From Microbaculum marinum (lineage in GTDB: Bacteria > Pseudomonadota > Alphaproteobacteria > Rhizobiales > Tepidamorphaceae): a DNA stretch of 64,000 nucleotides. The notes under the pieces are model-generated. The model was not told where the DNA came from and did no database searches. It saw only the letters and a program-made list of their open reading frames with translations. The stretch lies in the NCBI RefSeq assembly GCF_042646165.1, contig NZ_JBHRTC010000005.1. One strand, 5' to 3'. A program made the position numbers and the translations under genes. Positions 39,046 through 48,395 of the stretch are shown piece by piece (the first letter of the stretch is position 1; each line of letters starts with the position of its first letter).

Positions 39046-40129
39046 GTCGAACTATTCGGCCCTCGACCGGCTGCTGCATCGGCTCGCCCTGAACGTCGCG
39101 CCGGTCGCCGAACTCAGCTTCGACATCGATCAGGCGGCCTACGGGCGGAAGAAGCCGGACTTCGGGGTGGAGACGAAGCGCCACGTGTTCGTTTCCGGCC
39201 TCGCCCGCGCCGGCACGACCGTCCTCATGCGGCGCTTCCACGAAACCGGCGCGTTCCGCTCGCTGACCTACCGCGACATGCCCTTCGTGCTCGCCCCGAA
39301 CATGTGGAAGTCCATGTCGGCCGCCTCCCGCAGTCCGGCCGTGTCGGGCGAGCGCGCCCACGACGATCGCCTGCAGGTCGACGTCGACAGCCCGGAGAGC
39401 CTCGACGAGGTGTTCTGGCGGATCTTCACCGGCGACGACTACATCCGGGACGGCTGCCTCGTCCCCTACATGCCGGACGACGAGGCGGTCGCCCGCTTCC
39501 GGCGCTACGTCGCCGCCATCCTGCCCGCGGACCGGCCGGACAGCCGCTACCTGTCGAAGAACAACAACAACGTCCTGCGGCTCGACGGGATCCGCAAGGC
39601 CTTCCCGGAGGCCCTCATTCTCGTTCCCTTCCGCGATCCCGTGCAGCAGGCGGCGTCCCTGCGCGCCCAGCACGCCCGGTTCATCGGGCTGCAGCGCGAC
39701 GATCGCTTCGTGCGCTCCTACATGACCTGGCTCGGCCATCACGAGTTCGGCAGCGATCACAGGCCGTTCCATCTCCGCGAAGGCGACAGGGAGCGTCTGG
39801 CGGCGCATTCGCCGGACACGCTCGACTACTGGCTGGTGAATTGGACCAACGTCTATGGCTGCCTCCTGGAGTCGGCCCCCGGATCGGCCGTCTTCGTCTG
39901 CTACGAGGACCTGTGCCGCGACCCGGCGGTCTGGGCATTGCTCCGTACCCAAGCTGCCCTCGACGAAGACCCCGTCCACATGCAGCCCTTCGAACTCGCC
40001 GCCCGCGAGGTCGCGCTGCCACGTACCGGCGCCATCGAGGATGCCGCGCGGCAGGTCTATGCGCGCCTTCGCGAGCGATCCGGCGCCGTTGCGTCCGGCC
40101 GGTTGAAACCGGACCGCATTCCCGCGTAA
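39017..40129 (+). CDS. PAPS-dependent-type sulfotransferase
   Basis: A roughly 370-residue cytosolic sulfotransferase. RHVFVSGLARAGTTVLMRRF is the 5'-phosphosulfate-binding loop, and PEALILVPFRDPVQQAASLRAQH is the 3'-phosphate-binding strand and helix. The start is uncertain: no ATG lies upstream of the P-loop in frame, so I propose the TTG at 39017, overlapping the preceding gene by 29 bases; another TTG lies at 38969. It is the last gene of the arylsulfotransferase-like operon. The acceptor (lipid, glycan or protein) is not known. Confidence 0.78.
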   Translation: MSLPASPAFRSNYSALDRLLHRLALNVAPVAELSFDIDQAAYGRKKPDFGVETKRHVFVSGLARAGTTVLMRRFHETGAFRSLTYRDMPFVLAPNMWKSMSAASRSPAVSGERAHDDRLQVDVDSPESLDEVFWRIFTGDDYIRDGCLVPYMPDDEAVARFRRYVAAILPADRPDSRYLSKNNNNVLRLDGIRKAFPEALILVPFRDPVQQAASLRAQHARFIGLQRDDRFVRSYMTWLGHHEFGSDHRPFHLREGDRERLAAHSPDTLDYWLVNWTNVYGCLLESAPGSAVFVCYEDLCRDPAVWALLRTQAALDEDPVHMQPFELAAREVALPRTGAIEDAARQVYARLRERSGAVASGRLKPDRIPA

Positions 40130-40281
40130 ACCTCCCCCCGCAAAGCCGGTCGTCGTCGTTCCCGCGGGCGCTTGCCGCAGCGGCCGGGGATTCCTAATAT
40201 GCGCGCCCCGAGCAGCCGGCGCCGCGCAGCGATCCGGCTCCATTCCGATCGAGCCGATCGAACAACTGGATTAGTGTCGTC

Positions 40282-42177
40282 ATGTTGGATGCCCTGCGTA
40301 AGAGCGCGAGCGGAATAGTTGCCAAGATCCTTATCGGCCTGCTGGTCCTCAGCTTCGCCGTGTGGGGCGTCGCCGACATCTTCACCGGATATCGCGGCGA
40401 CGACGTCGCCGAGGTCGGCGAGACGCCGATCACCATCCAGGAGTATCAGGCGGCGCTGCAGCGCGAGATCCAGCAGACCTCCCGGCAGGTCGGCACCTAC
40501 CTGACAATGGACCAGGCCCGCGCCATCGGCCTCGACCAGCGCGTGCTCGGGCGGATGATGGCGGAAGCCGCGCTCGACGACGAGGCGCGCGCCCGCGGCC
40601 TCGGAGTCTCCGACGCGGTCGTCGCCGAGAGCATTCGCCAGGACCCCGCCTTCCAGACGCCGGGCGGCCAGTTCGACCGCACCTATTTCGAGCAGGTCCT
40701 GCGCTCCACCGGCTACAACGAGGCCTATTTCGTCGCCCAGCAGCGCAAGACCCTGATGCGCCAGATGATCGCCGAGGCCGTCGGCGGCGGCATCGAGCCG
40801 CCCCTGGTGCTCGAGAAGGCCGTCGACCGCTACCGCAACGAGACGCGCTCGGCGGAATACCTGGTCATCACGCCGGCCATGGTGGACGCGGTCGCCGAGC
40901 CGACGGAGGAAGAGCTCCGCGCCTATTTCAACGACAACAAGTCGGAGTTCCGCGCGCCGGAATACCGCAAGGTCGCGATGCTCGCGGTGAACCCGGCCGA
41001 CCTGGCGGAGTCGCTTGAGATCGCAGAGGACGATCTGCGGGCCTCCTTCGATGCCGATCCGGACCGGTTCGGCACGCCCGAGCGCCGTGCCATCGAACGC
41101 ATCACCTTCGACACGATCGACGCCGCCGGACAGGCCCGCCGGGAGATCGAGGACGGCAGCACCTTCGAGGAGGTCGCCGAAGCCCGCGGCTTGTCCGAGG
41201 ACGACCGCAAGCTCGGCACGCTGACGCAGGACGGCATCCTCGATCCGGCGATCGCCGAGGCCGCCTTCGACCTCGACATCGGCGAGGTCAGCGATCCCGT
41301 CCAGGGCAGCTTCGGCCCGGTCCTGGTCCGGGTCACGGAAATCGTTCCCGGCGTCACCAGGACGTTCGAGGACGTCCGCGAGCAGATCCGCTCGGAGATG
41401 GCGCTGCGCAACGCCCATGACGCCGTCCTCGACACCTACGACGCGGTGGAGGACGACCGCGCCGGCGGCATGACGCTGTCCGAGATCGGCCAGAAGCAGG
41501 GCCTGACCTACCGCGAGATCGAGGGCATCGACCGCGACGGCCGGGGCATGGACGGCAAGCGTATCCGCAATCTGCCCGACGCGCCGCGCCTGACCACGGA
41601 GATCTTCTCCACGGACATCGGCATCGAGGCCGATCCCCTGCAGACGGCCGACGACGGCTGGGTCTGGTTCGACGTGCTCGACATCGTCCCGGGCCGCGAC
41701 AAGACCTTCGAGGAAGCCCGCGAGGACGTCGCCAAGGCCTGGACCGGCGAGCAGACCCGCGATGCGGTCGCCGCAAAGGCGAAGGAGGTCGCCGACCAGA
41801 TTCGCGCCGGCACCACCTTCTTCGAAATGGCCGAGGAGCTCGGCACCACCTCCGGCCTGGCCGGTCCGCTGAAGCGGTCGGGCTCCGACAGCGATTTCGG
41901 CGCCTCGGCCGTGCAGCTGATGTTCACCACGCCGGAGGGCGAGGTCGCCACCACCATCGCCGGCGATTCCGGCAACCGCCGCCTCGTCTTCAAAGTCACC
42001 GAGATCGACGTGCCGGAGTTCCGCCCCGAACAGGCTGAAGCCTACGCCGACGAGCTGACCAACGGCATCTCCAACGACATTCTCGGCCAGTACCTGACCC
42101 AGCTCGAGAACCGCATCGGATCCACCGTCAATCAGCAGGCGCTTCGCATGGCGCTCGGCGAAAGCGAGATCCAGTGA
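40282..42177 (+). CDS. PpiD/SurA-like periplasmic peptidyl-prolyl isomerase
   Basis: A 631-residue membrane-anchored folding factor. One N-terminal helix (SGIVAKILIGLLVLSFAVWGVADIF, about 10-34) is followed by a SurA_N-like chaperone region (EVGETPITIQEYQAALQREI) and a central parvulin-type PPIase segment around 230-350 (RAIERITFDTIDAAGQARREI, GTLTQDGILDPAIAEAAFDL, FGPVLVRVTEI). A further helical region ends the protein. It is the usual gene upstream of trpE in alphaproteobacteria, and corresponds to PpiD, which helps outer-membrane and exported proteins fold at the Sec exit. Confidence 0.9.
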   Translation: MLDALRKSASGIVAKILIGLLVLSFAVWGVADIFTGYRGDDVAEVGETPITIQEYQAALQREIQQTSRQVGTYLTMDQARAIGLDQRVLGRMMAEAALDDEARARGLGVSDAVVAESIRQDPAFQTPGGQFDRTYFEQVLRSTGYNEAYFVAQQRKTLMRQMIAEAVGGGIEPPLVLEKAVDRYRNETRSAEYLVITPAMVDAVAEPTEEELRAYFNDNKSEFRAPEYRKVAMLAVNPADLAESLEIAEDDLRASFDADPDRFGTPERRAIERITFDTIDAAGQARREIEDGSTFEEVAEARGLSEDDRKLGTLTQDGILDPAIAEAAFDLDIGEVSDPVQGSFGPVLVRVTEIVPGVTRTFEDVREQIRSEMALRNAHDAVLDTYDAVEDDRAGGMTLSEIGQKQGLTYREIEGIDRDGRGMDGKRIRNLPDAPRLTTEIFSTDIGIEADPLQTADDGWVWFDVLDIVPGRDKTFEEAREDVAKAWTGEQTRDAVAAKAKEVADQIRAGTTFFEMAEELGTTSGLAGPLKRSGSDSDFGASAVQLMFTTPEGEVATTIAGDSGNRRLVFKVTEIDVPEFRPEQAEAYADELTNGISNDILGQYLTQLENRIGSTVNQQALRMALGESEIQ

Positions 42178-42235
42178 CGCACGCAGCCCCCTTCCGCAAG
42201 CGGAGACCGCCGCTGATCCGGCGGGCGGCGCCGTC

Positions 42236-43756
42236 ATGGGGCTGATCGAGCCGGCATTCGACGCCTTCGAGGAACGGTATCGGCTCGGCGCGCCGCAGGT
42301 GGTCTGGACCCGGCTGGTCGCCGACCTGGAAACGCCGGTCTCGGCGATGCTCAAGGTCGCCGGGTCGCGGCCGAACAGCTTTCTGCTCGAATCCGTCGAG
42401 GGCGGGGCCGTGCGCGGGCGCTATTCCATCATCGGAATGGCCCCCGACCTGGTTTTCCGCGCCTTCGGCAATGCAGCGGAGATCAATGCCTCGCCCGACA
42501 GCGACCCGGACGGGTTCGCCCCCTGCCCCGAGCCGACGCTGGCGGCGCTGCGCCGTCTGATCAACGAGGCCCGCGTCGATCTGCCGGAGGGCCTGCCGCC
42601 GATGTCGGCCGGCGTGTTCGGCTACATGGGCTACGACACCGTCCGGCTGATGGAGGAACTCGCCGAGCCGAACCCCGACCCGTTCGGCCTGCCCGACGCG
42701 ATGTTCATCCGGCCGACCGTCATCATGGTCTTCGACACCGTCAAGGACGAGGTCACCGTCGTCACGCCGGTGCGCCCGTCCGCCGCGCTGAGCGCCAAGG
42801 CCGCCCACTCGCGCGCCATCGACCGGATCGCCGAAGTTATCGAGGCCCTCGACCGGCCTGTCGAGAAGGCGCCGATGGCCGATGCCGACGACATCATCGG
42901 ACGCGCCCCGGTCTCCAACACGACACCGGCCGAATACAAGGAAATGGTTGCGCAGGCGAAGGAGTACATCGCCGCCGGCGACGTCTTCCAGGTGGTGCTG
43001 AGCCAGCGCTTCGAGGCGCCGTTCTCGCTGCCGCCGTTTGCGCTCTACCGGGCGCTGCGCCGGGTCAATCCGGCGCCGTTCCTCTACTTCCTGAACTTCC
43101 GGGACTTCGCCGTCGTCGGGTCCAGCCCGGAAATCCTGGTCAGGCTGCGCGACGATACGGTCACGATCCGGCCGATTGCCGGCACCCGGCCGCGCGGCGC
43201 GACGCCGGGCGAGGACAAGGCCTATGCCGACGAACTGCTGGCCGATCCGAAGGAGCGCGCCGAGCACCTGATGCTGCTCGACCTCGGCCGCAACGACGTC
43301 GGCCGTGTCGCGAAGATCGGCACGGTCAGCGTCACCGACCGCTTCTTCCTGGAATTCTACAGCCAGGTCATGCACATCGTTTCGAACGTCGAGGGCCGGA
43401 TCGACCCTTCGCGGGACTCGATCGACGCTCTGATCGCCGGCTTCCCGGCCGGCACAGTCTCGGGTGCCCCGAAGGTGCGGGCGATGCAGATCATCGACGA
43501 ACTGGAGAAGGAGAAGCGCGGCATCTATGCAGGCTGCGTCGGCTACTTCTCCGCCGACGGCGACATGGATACCTGCATCGTGCTAAGGACCGCCATCGTC
43601 AGGGACGGCACCATGTACGTTCAGGCTGGCGCCGGCATCGTCGCGGATTCGGTTCCCGAGAACGAGCAGCGCGAGTGCATCAACAAGGCACGCGCGCTGT
43701 TCCGGGCCGCCGACGAGGCCGTCCGCTTCGCCTCCGCGGCGACCCGCGGGCAGTAG
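42236..43756 (+). CDS. trpE: Anthranilate synthase component I
   Basis: A 506-residue chorismate-utilising enzyme that forms anthranilate with ammonia from TrpG. The N-terminal feedback region shows LLESVEGGAVRGRYSIIG, with the LLESxx tryptophan-binding motif. The catalytic part has FQVVLSQRFEAPF, IAGTRPRGATPGEDKAY, LLDLGRNDVGRVAKIG and FPAGTVSGAPKVRAMQIIDE. It is separate from trpG, with a 34-base gap, unlike the fused trpEG of rhizobia. No leader peptide or attenuator hairpin is visible upstream. Confidence 0.97.
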   Translation: MGLIEPAFDAFEERYRLGAPQVVWTRLVADLETPVSAMLKVAGSRPNSFLLESVEGGAVRGRYSIIGMAPDLVFRAFGNAAEINASPDSDPDGFAPCPEPTLAALRRLINEARVDLPEGLPPMSAGVFGYMGYDTVRLMEELAEPNPDPFGLPDAMFIRPTVIMVFDTVKDEVTVVTPVRPSAALSAKAAHSRAIDRIAEVIEALDRPVEKAPMADADDIIGRAPVSNTTPAEYKEMVAQAKEYIAAGDVFQVVLSQRFEAPFSLPPFALYRALRRVNPAPFLYFLNFRDFAVVGSSPEILVRLRDDTVTIRPIAGTRPRGATPGEDKAYADELLADPKERAEHLMLLDLGRNDVGRVAKIGTVSVTDRFFLEFYSQVMHIVSNVEGRIDPSRDSIDALIAGFPAGTVSGAPKVRAMQIIDELEKEKRGIYAGCVGYFSADGDMDTCIVLRTAIVRDGTMYVQAGAGIVADSVPENEQRECINKARALFRAADEAVRFASAATRGQ

Positions 43757-43790
43757 CAACCGGCAATAGGAGTTGGGCTGAGGCTTGGCG

Positions 43791-44381
43791 ATGTTCGTGC
43801 TGATCGACAACTACGACAGCTTCACCTGGAACCTCGTCCACTACCTGGGCGAGCTCGGTACGCGGGTGCGCGTCCATCGCAACGACAGGATCTCCGCCGA
43901 AGCGGTGCTCGCGATGGATCCCACCGGCATCGTGCTGTCGCCCGGCCCCTGCACGCCGAACGAGGCCGGCATCTGCCTCGATCTGATCGCGCGGGCCGCC
44001 GGCGCCGTGCCGATCCTCGGCGTCTGCCTCGGCCATCAGGCGATCTGCCAGGCCTATGGCGGCGAGATCGTCCGCGCGCCGGTGCTCATGCACGGCAAGC
44101 TGAGCCAGATCAGCCACACCGGCCAGGGCGTATTCCAGGGCATCGACGGTCCGTTCGAGGCGACACGCTATCACTCCCTGATCGCCCGCCGCGACAGCCT
44201 GCCGGCCGACCTCTCGGTGACCGCCGAGACCGCCGACGGGACCGTCATGGGCGTCATGCATTCCAGCCATCCCGTCCATGGCGTCCAGTTCCATCCCGAA
44301 AGCATCGCGTCCGAGCACGGACACCTCATCCTGCGCAATTTCCTGGAAGCCGCCGGCGAGTGGCGACGCCGCGCCGCCTGA
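43791..44381 (+). CDS. trpG: Anthranilate synthase component II, glutamine amidotransferase
   Basis: A 196-residue class I glutamine amidotransferase. DNYDSFTWNLVHYLGELG starts the fold, the nucleophile is C79 in LGVCLGHQAICQAYGG, and the His-Glu pair is in GVQFHPESIASEHG. The ATG at 43791 has GAGG 8 bases upstream; the TTG at 43785 is less likely. It may also serve p-aminobenzoate synthesis, as TrpG does in some bacteria. Confidence 0.96.
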   Translation: MFVLIDNYDSFTWNLVHYLGELGTRVRVHRNDRISAEAVLAMDPTGIVLSPGPCTPNEAGICLDLIARAAGAVPILGVCLGHQAICQAYGGEIVRAPVLMHGKLSQISHTGQGVFQGIDGPFEATRYHSLIARRDSLPADLSVTAETADGTVMGVMHSSHPVHGVQFHPESIASEHGHLILRNFLEAAGEWRRRAA

Positions 44382-44454
44382 GCGCCGAAGCCTCTTCGCA
44401 GCGCTTGCAACCACCGCCGCTTTGCGGCACGACAGGTCCGCACGGGAACAGCCA

Positions 44455-45474
44455 ATGTCGAAAAACAGCCTCAAGGATTTCATCGGACTGGTGGCGGGCG
44501 GTGCGCCGCTGAGCCGCGCCGACGCAACGCGCGCCTTCGACATCATCATGTCGGGCGAGGCGACTCCCTCGCAGATCGGCGGGTTCCTCATGGCGCTGCG
44601 GGTGCGCGGCGAGACGGTCGACGAGATCGCCGGCGCCGTCACCACCATGCGCGCCAAGATGCTGCCGGTGCGCGCCCCCGCCGACGCCATCGACATCGTC
44701 GGCACCGGCGGCGACAATTCCGGCACCTACAACGTCTCGACCGGCTCGGCGATCGTGGTGGCGGCCTGCGGCGTTCCGGTCGCGAAGCACGGCAACCGCG
44801 CGCTCTCCTCTAAATCGGGCGCCGCCGACGTGCTCGCCGCTCTCGGCGTCAACATCGACCTCGGCCCCGACGGGATCGCCGACTGCATCCGCCGGGCCGG
44901 CGTCGGCTTCATGTTCGCTCCCGCCCACCATGCGGCGATGAAGCATGTCGGCCCGAGCCGCGTCGAGCTCGGCACCCGAACGATCTTCAACATCCTCGGC
45001 CCGCTCTCCAATCCGGCGGGCACGAAGCGGCAGCTCATCGGCGTCTTCTCGCGCGACTGGATCGTGCCGATGGCCGAGGTTCTGTCGGCGCTTGGCTCCG
45101 ATCGTGTTTGGGTGATGCACGGTTCGGACGGGCTCGACGAGATCACCACCACCGGGCCGACATACGTCGCCGAGCTGAAGGACGGTGAGGTCACCACCTT
45201 CGAGATCTCGCCCGAGGACGTCGGTCTGCCGCTCGCACGGCTCGAGGACCTCAAGGGCGGCGACGCGGCGACCAACGCGGCCGCGATGCGTGCGATGCTT
45301 GGCGGCGAGCACGGGCCGTTCCGCGATATCGTCCTGTTCAACTCCGCCGCCGCCCTGCTCGTCGCAGGGCGCGCATCGACGCTCGCAGACGGCGCGCGGA
45401 TCGCCGCGGAGGCCCTCGATACCGGCGCCGCCCTGAAGTGTCTGGAAACTCTCGTGGCAACCTCGAACGGCTGA
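44455..45474 (+). CDS. trpD: Anthranilate phosphoribosyltransferase
   Basis: A 339-residue enzyme joining anthranilate and PRPP. The PRPP/Mg motifs are DIVGTGGDNSGTYNVSTGSAIVVAA and KHGNRALSSKSGAADVL, and the anthranilate-site segment is RTIFNILGPLSNPAG. The ATG at 44455 starts MSKNSLKDFIG; the frame runs upstream only as a shadow of trpG. The stop is 3 bases before trpC. Confidence 0.97.
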   Translation: MSKNSLKDFIGLVAGGAPLSRADATRAFDIIMSGEATPSQIGGFLMALRVRGETVDEIAGAVTTMRAKMLPVRAPADAIDIVGTGGDNSGTYNVSTGSAIVVAACGVPVAKHGNRALSSKSGAADVLAALGVNIDLGPDGIADCIRRAGVGFMFAPAHHAAMKHVGPSRVELGTRTIFNILGPLSNPAGTKRQLIGVFSRDWIVPMAEVLSALGSDRVWVMHGSDGLDEITTTGPTYVAELKDGEVTTFEISPEDVGLPLARLEDLKGGDAATNAAAMRAMLGGEHGPFRDIVLFNSAAALLVAGRASTLADGARIAAEALDTGAALKCLETLVATSNG

Positions 45475-45477
45475 GCG

Positions 45478-46308
45478 ATGGCCGACGTCCTGAAGAAGAT
45501 CGAGGCCTACAAGCGCGACGAGATCGCAGCCGCCAAGGCCTCGCGTCCGCGCCCGGAGGTGCAGGCGGCGGCGCGCGACGCATCGCCCGTCCGCGGCTTC
45601 CGCGATGCCCTCGACCGCCGGATCGCGAATGGCGAGACGGCGCTTATCGCCGAGATCAAGAAGGCAAGCCCCTCCAAGGGCCTGATCCGCGCCGACTTCG
45701 ACCCGCCCGCCCTCGCCCGCGCCTACGAGGCCGGCGGCGCCGCCTGTCTCTCGGTGCTGACCGACACCCCGTCCTTCATGGGTCATCCGGACTACCTGGT
45801 GGCCGCACGCCAGGCCGTCGGCCTTCCCGCGTTGCGGAAGGACTTCCTGTTCGACCCCTATCAGGTCGACGAGGCCCGGGCGCTCGGCGCCGACTGCATC
45901 CTGATCATCATGGCAGCCGTCGGCGACGACGAGGCCGCTGCCCTGGAGGACGCGGCCGAAGGCTGGAACATGGACGTGCTGGTCGAGGTACACGACCGCG
46001 CCGAGCTCGACCGCGCCCTGAAGATGCGCTCCACGCTCATCGGCATAAACAACAGAAACCTCAGGACGTTCGAGACGAGCCTTGAGACGTCAATCGAATT
46101 GTCCGCACATGTCCCCGCGGGCTATACGCTGGTTGGCGAGAGCGGCATCTTCACGTCATCCGACGTGGCACGCCTCGCCACGGCAGGGATGCGCGCCATC
46201 CTCGTCGGCGAGAGCCTGATGCGGCAGGACGACGTCACGGCGGCGACGCGTTCGCTGCTGGCCCGGACGGGCGATGCCGGCACCGGCGCCGCGGCCGCGG
46301 CCGAATAG
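45478..46308 (+). CDS. trpC: Indole-3-glycerol phosphate synthase
   Basis: A 276-residue TIM-barrel enzyme closing the indole ring. LIAEIKKASPSKGLIRADFDP carries the catalytic Lys and phosphate site; ALRKDFLFDPYQVDEARALGAD, IGINNRNLRTFE and LVGESGIFTSSDV carry the others. Length fits a monofunctional TrpC; TrpF is not fused. The downstream moaC begins 1 base after its stop. Confidence 0.97.
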   Translation: MADVLKKIEAYKRDEIAAAKASRPRPEVQAAARDASPVRGFRDALDRRIANGETALIAEIKKASPSKGLIRADFDPPALARAYEAGGAACLSVLTDTPSFMGHPDYLVAARQAVGLPALRKDFLFDPYQVDEARALGADCILIIMAAVGDDEAAALEDAAEGWNMDVLVEVHDRAELDRALKMRSTLIGINNRNLRTFETSLETSIELSAHVPAGYTLVGESGIFTSSDVARLATAGMRAILVGESLMRQDDVTAATRSLLARTGDAGTGAAAAAE

Positions 46309-46309
46309 G

Positions 46310-46813
46310 ATGGCGATGACAGCGGACGGCAAGACTCTCACCCATCTCGACGAGACCGGTGCCGCGAGCATGGTCGACGTGTCGGACAAGGACGCGACCA
46401 CCCGTGAGGCGACCGCCGAAGGCTGGGTGCGGATGCAGCCGGAAACCCTCGACCTGATCGTCCGCGGCGAGGCGAAGAAGGGCGACGTGCTGGGCACCGC
46501 CCGCATCGCCGGCATCATGGCCGCCAAGCGGACCCACGACCTCATTCCGCTGTGCCATCCCCTGGCGCTCTCCAGGGTCACCGTCGACCTCGAGCCGCTC
46601 GCCGGCAAGGCCGCGGTGCGGGTCACCGCCACCGCCAAGGTCACCGGCCGCACCGGCGTCGAGATGGAGGCGCTGACCGCCGTCAGCGTCGCCTGCCTGA
46701 CCGTCTACGACATGGTGAAGGCGGTCGACCGTGGCATCGAGATCACCGGCATTCGCCTGACCGCCAAGTCGGGAGGCCGGTCCGGCGACTGGCGCTCGGA
46801 GCCGCGTCCGTAG
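46310..46813 (+). CDS. moaC: Cyclic pyranopterin monophosphate synthase
   Basis: A 167-residue enzyme of molybdenum-cofactor synthesis that completes cPMP from the MoaA product. THLDETGAASMVDVSDKDATTREA opens the protein, and KRTHDLIPLCHPLALSRVTVDLE and TGVEMEALTAVSVACLTVYDMVKAVDRG contain the active-site His, Lys and Asp. A second ATG at 46316 has AGGA 5 bases upstream and may be the real start. moaC, moeA and the upstream trpC are contiguous, a conserved alphaproteobacterial order. Confidence 0.95.
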   Translation: MAMTADGKTLTHLDETGAASMVDVSDKDATTREATAEGWVRMQPETLDLIVRGEAKKGDVLGTARIAGIMAAKRTHDLIPLCHPLALSRVTVDLEPLAGKAAVRVTATAKVTGRTGVEMEALTAVSVACLTVYDMVKAVDRGIEITGIRLTAKSGGRSGDWRSEPRP

Positions 46814-48025
46814 ATGGCGATGCTGTCGGTCGAAGAAGCCCTGGCTCGCGTCCTCGACGGCGCGACGGCCCTTCCCGCCGAATCCGTCGCGCTCAAGGAT
46901 GCGCTCGACCGGACGCTGGCCGACGACATCGCCTCCAGGCGCACCCAGCCGCCCTGGGATACGTCCGCGATGGACGGCTATGCGGTCCGCGCCGGCGATG
47001 TCGAGACGGTTCCGGTCGAGCTGCGGGTCGTGGGATCCGCCCCCGCCGGTCACTCCTTCAACGGCAGGGTCGGACTCAACGAGGCCGTACGCATCTTTAC
47101 CGGCGCGCCGCTACCGGACGGCACGGATACGGTCGTCATCCAGGAGGACACCGAACGCGAGGGCGACGTCGTCAGGGTCCTCGAATCCTCCGGCGTCGGC
47201 CGTTACGTGCGCAAGCGGGGCCTGGATTTTCGCCGCGGCGACGTCCTGCTGAACGCCGGCAGCCGGCTGGGGCCCCGCCATATCGCGCTCGCCGCCGCGA
47301 TGAACCACGCCGTCCTTCCGGTCAGATGCCGTCCGCGGGTGGCGGTCCTTGCGACCGGCGACGAACTCGTCCCGCCCGGCAAGGACCCCGGTCCCGACAG
47401 CATCATCGCCTCGAACGGCTACGGGATGGCAGGCCTCGTGCGTCGGGCCGGCGGTACGCCGATCGATCTCGGCATTGCGCGCGACACCCGCAACTCCCTG
47501 TCGACGGCCTTCACCGAGGCGGTCGAGTCGCGGGCCGACGTGCTCGTGACCCTGGGCGGCGCCTCCGTCGGCGAGCACGACATCGTCCAGGACGTCCTGC
47601 AGGCGCACGGTCTGGAGCTCGGCTTCTGGAAGATCGCCATGCGTCCGGGCAAGCCGCTGATCTTCGGGCGCCTGGGCAACATGCGGGTGCTCGGCATGCC
47701 GGGCAACCCGGTGTCCTCGATGGTCTGCGGCCGCCTCTTCATGGTGCCGCTGATCCATGCCCTGCTCGGCCGCAGGGATCCGCAGACCGGCGAGACCGTG
47801 GCCAGGCTCGGCGGCGACGTCGGCGCCAACGACCAGCGCCAGGACTACCTGCGCGCCCGGCTGTCGCGCGACGAGGCCGGCGGCCTGGTCGCCACGCCGT
47901 TCGCCCGTCAGGACAGCTCCATGCTGGCCACGCTGGTCAGGGCGGACGCCTTCGTCATCCGTCCGCCGCACGCCCCGCCCGCGCAGGCGGGCGACCCCTG
48001 CCGCGTGCTGATAATGGACTTCTGA
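46814..48025 (+). CDS. moeA: Molybdopterin molybdenumtransferase
   Basis: A 403-residue enzyme that inserts molybdate into MPT-AMP to form the cofactor used by enzymes such as CoxL encoded downstream. Domain order: N-terminal PPWDTSAMDGYAVRAGD and IFTGAPLPDGTDTVVIQED, the MPT-binding MoCF domain with VAVLATGDELVPPGK, LVTLGGASVGEHDIVQDVL and GMPGNPVSSMVC, and a small C-terminal domain. The ATG directly follows the moaC stop. In many relatives lexA comes next; here a convergent VOC gene does. Confidence 0.96.
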   Translation: MAMLSVEEALARVLDGATALPAESVALKDALDRTLADDIASRRTQPPWDTSAMDGYAVRAGDVETVPVELRVVGSAPAGHSFNGRVGLNEAVRIFTGAPLPDGTDTVVIQEDTEREGDVVRVLESSGVGRYVRKRGLDFRRGDVLLNAGSRLGPRHIALAAAMNHAVLPVRCRPRVAVLATGDELVPPGKDPGPDSIIASNGYGMAGLVRRAGGTPIDLGIARDTRNSLSTAFTEAVESRADVLVTLGGASVGEHDIVQDVLQAHGLELGFWKIAMRPGKPLIFGRLGNMRVLGMPGNPVSSMVCGRLFMVPLIHALLGRRDPQTGETVARLGGDVGANDQRQDYLRARLSRDEAGGLVATPFARQDSSMLATLVRADAFVIRPPHAPPAQAGDPCRVLIMDF

Positions 48026-48041
48026 AGCGCCGCGATCGCGC

Positions 48042-48395
48042 CTAGCGGATGTGCGACAGCACGTTGAGCAGCTTGCCGGTCGGATCGGTGATGAAGAATC
48101 TCCGCACGCCCCAGGGTTCGTCGGTAAGCTCGTGGACGACGGCGCAGCCCATGCCGACGGCGCGGCGGTAGACCTCGTCGACGTCGTCGACCTCGATCGA
48201 CAGGTCCGGCACCGGCGCCCCCGACCCGCCCTCGCTCATGACGCTCATCTGGGAGGTCATCGTCTCTCCCGAGGTCAGGGTCACGATCCAGCCGAGATCC
48301 ATCGCCACGTCGAGATCGAAGAGATCCGAATAGAAGCTCCGGACCTCGGCAACGCCCTCGGCCGCAATGTTGGCAACGATGCGCCGGACGGTCAC
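48042..48395 (-). CDS. VOC family protein
   Basis: A 117-residue single-module glyoxalase/bleomycin-resistance-like protein. SFYSDLFDLDVAMDLGWIVTL and GCAVVHELTDEPWGVRRFFITDPTGKLLNV are typical of VOC halves. The start is a GTG that overlaps the previous gene's stop by 4 bases (GTGA). It converges on moeA. Substrate unknown; together with the next gene it forms a coupled pair. Confidence 0.85.
   Translation of the reverse strand: MTVRRIVANIAAEGVAEVRSFYSDLFDLDVAMDLGWIVTLTSGETMTSQMSVMSEGGSGAPVPDLSIEVDDVDEVYRRAVGMGCAVVHELTDEPWGVRRFFITDPTGKLLNVLSHIR

Noticed and set aside
42178..42235. A trp leader peptide or attenuator upstream of trpE
   Set aside because: The gap is 58 bases, without tandem Trp codons or competing hairpins.
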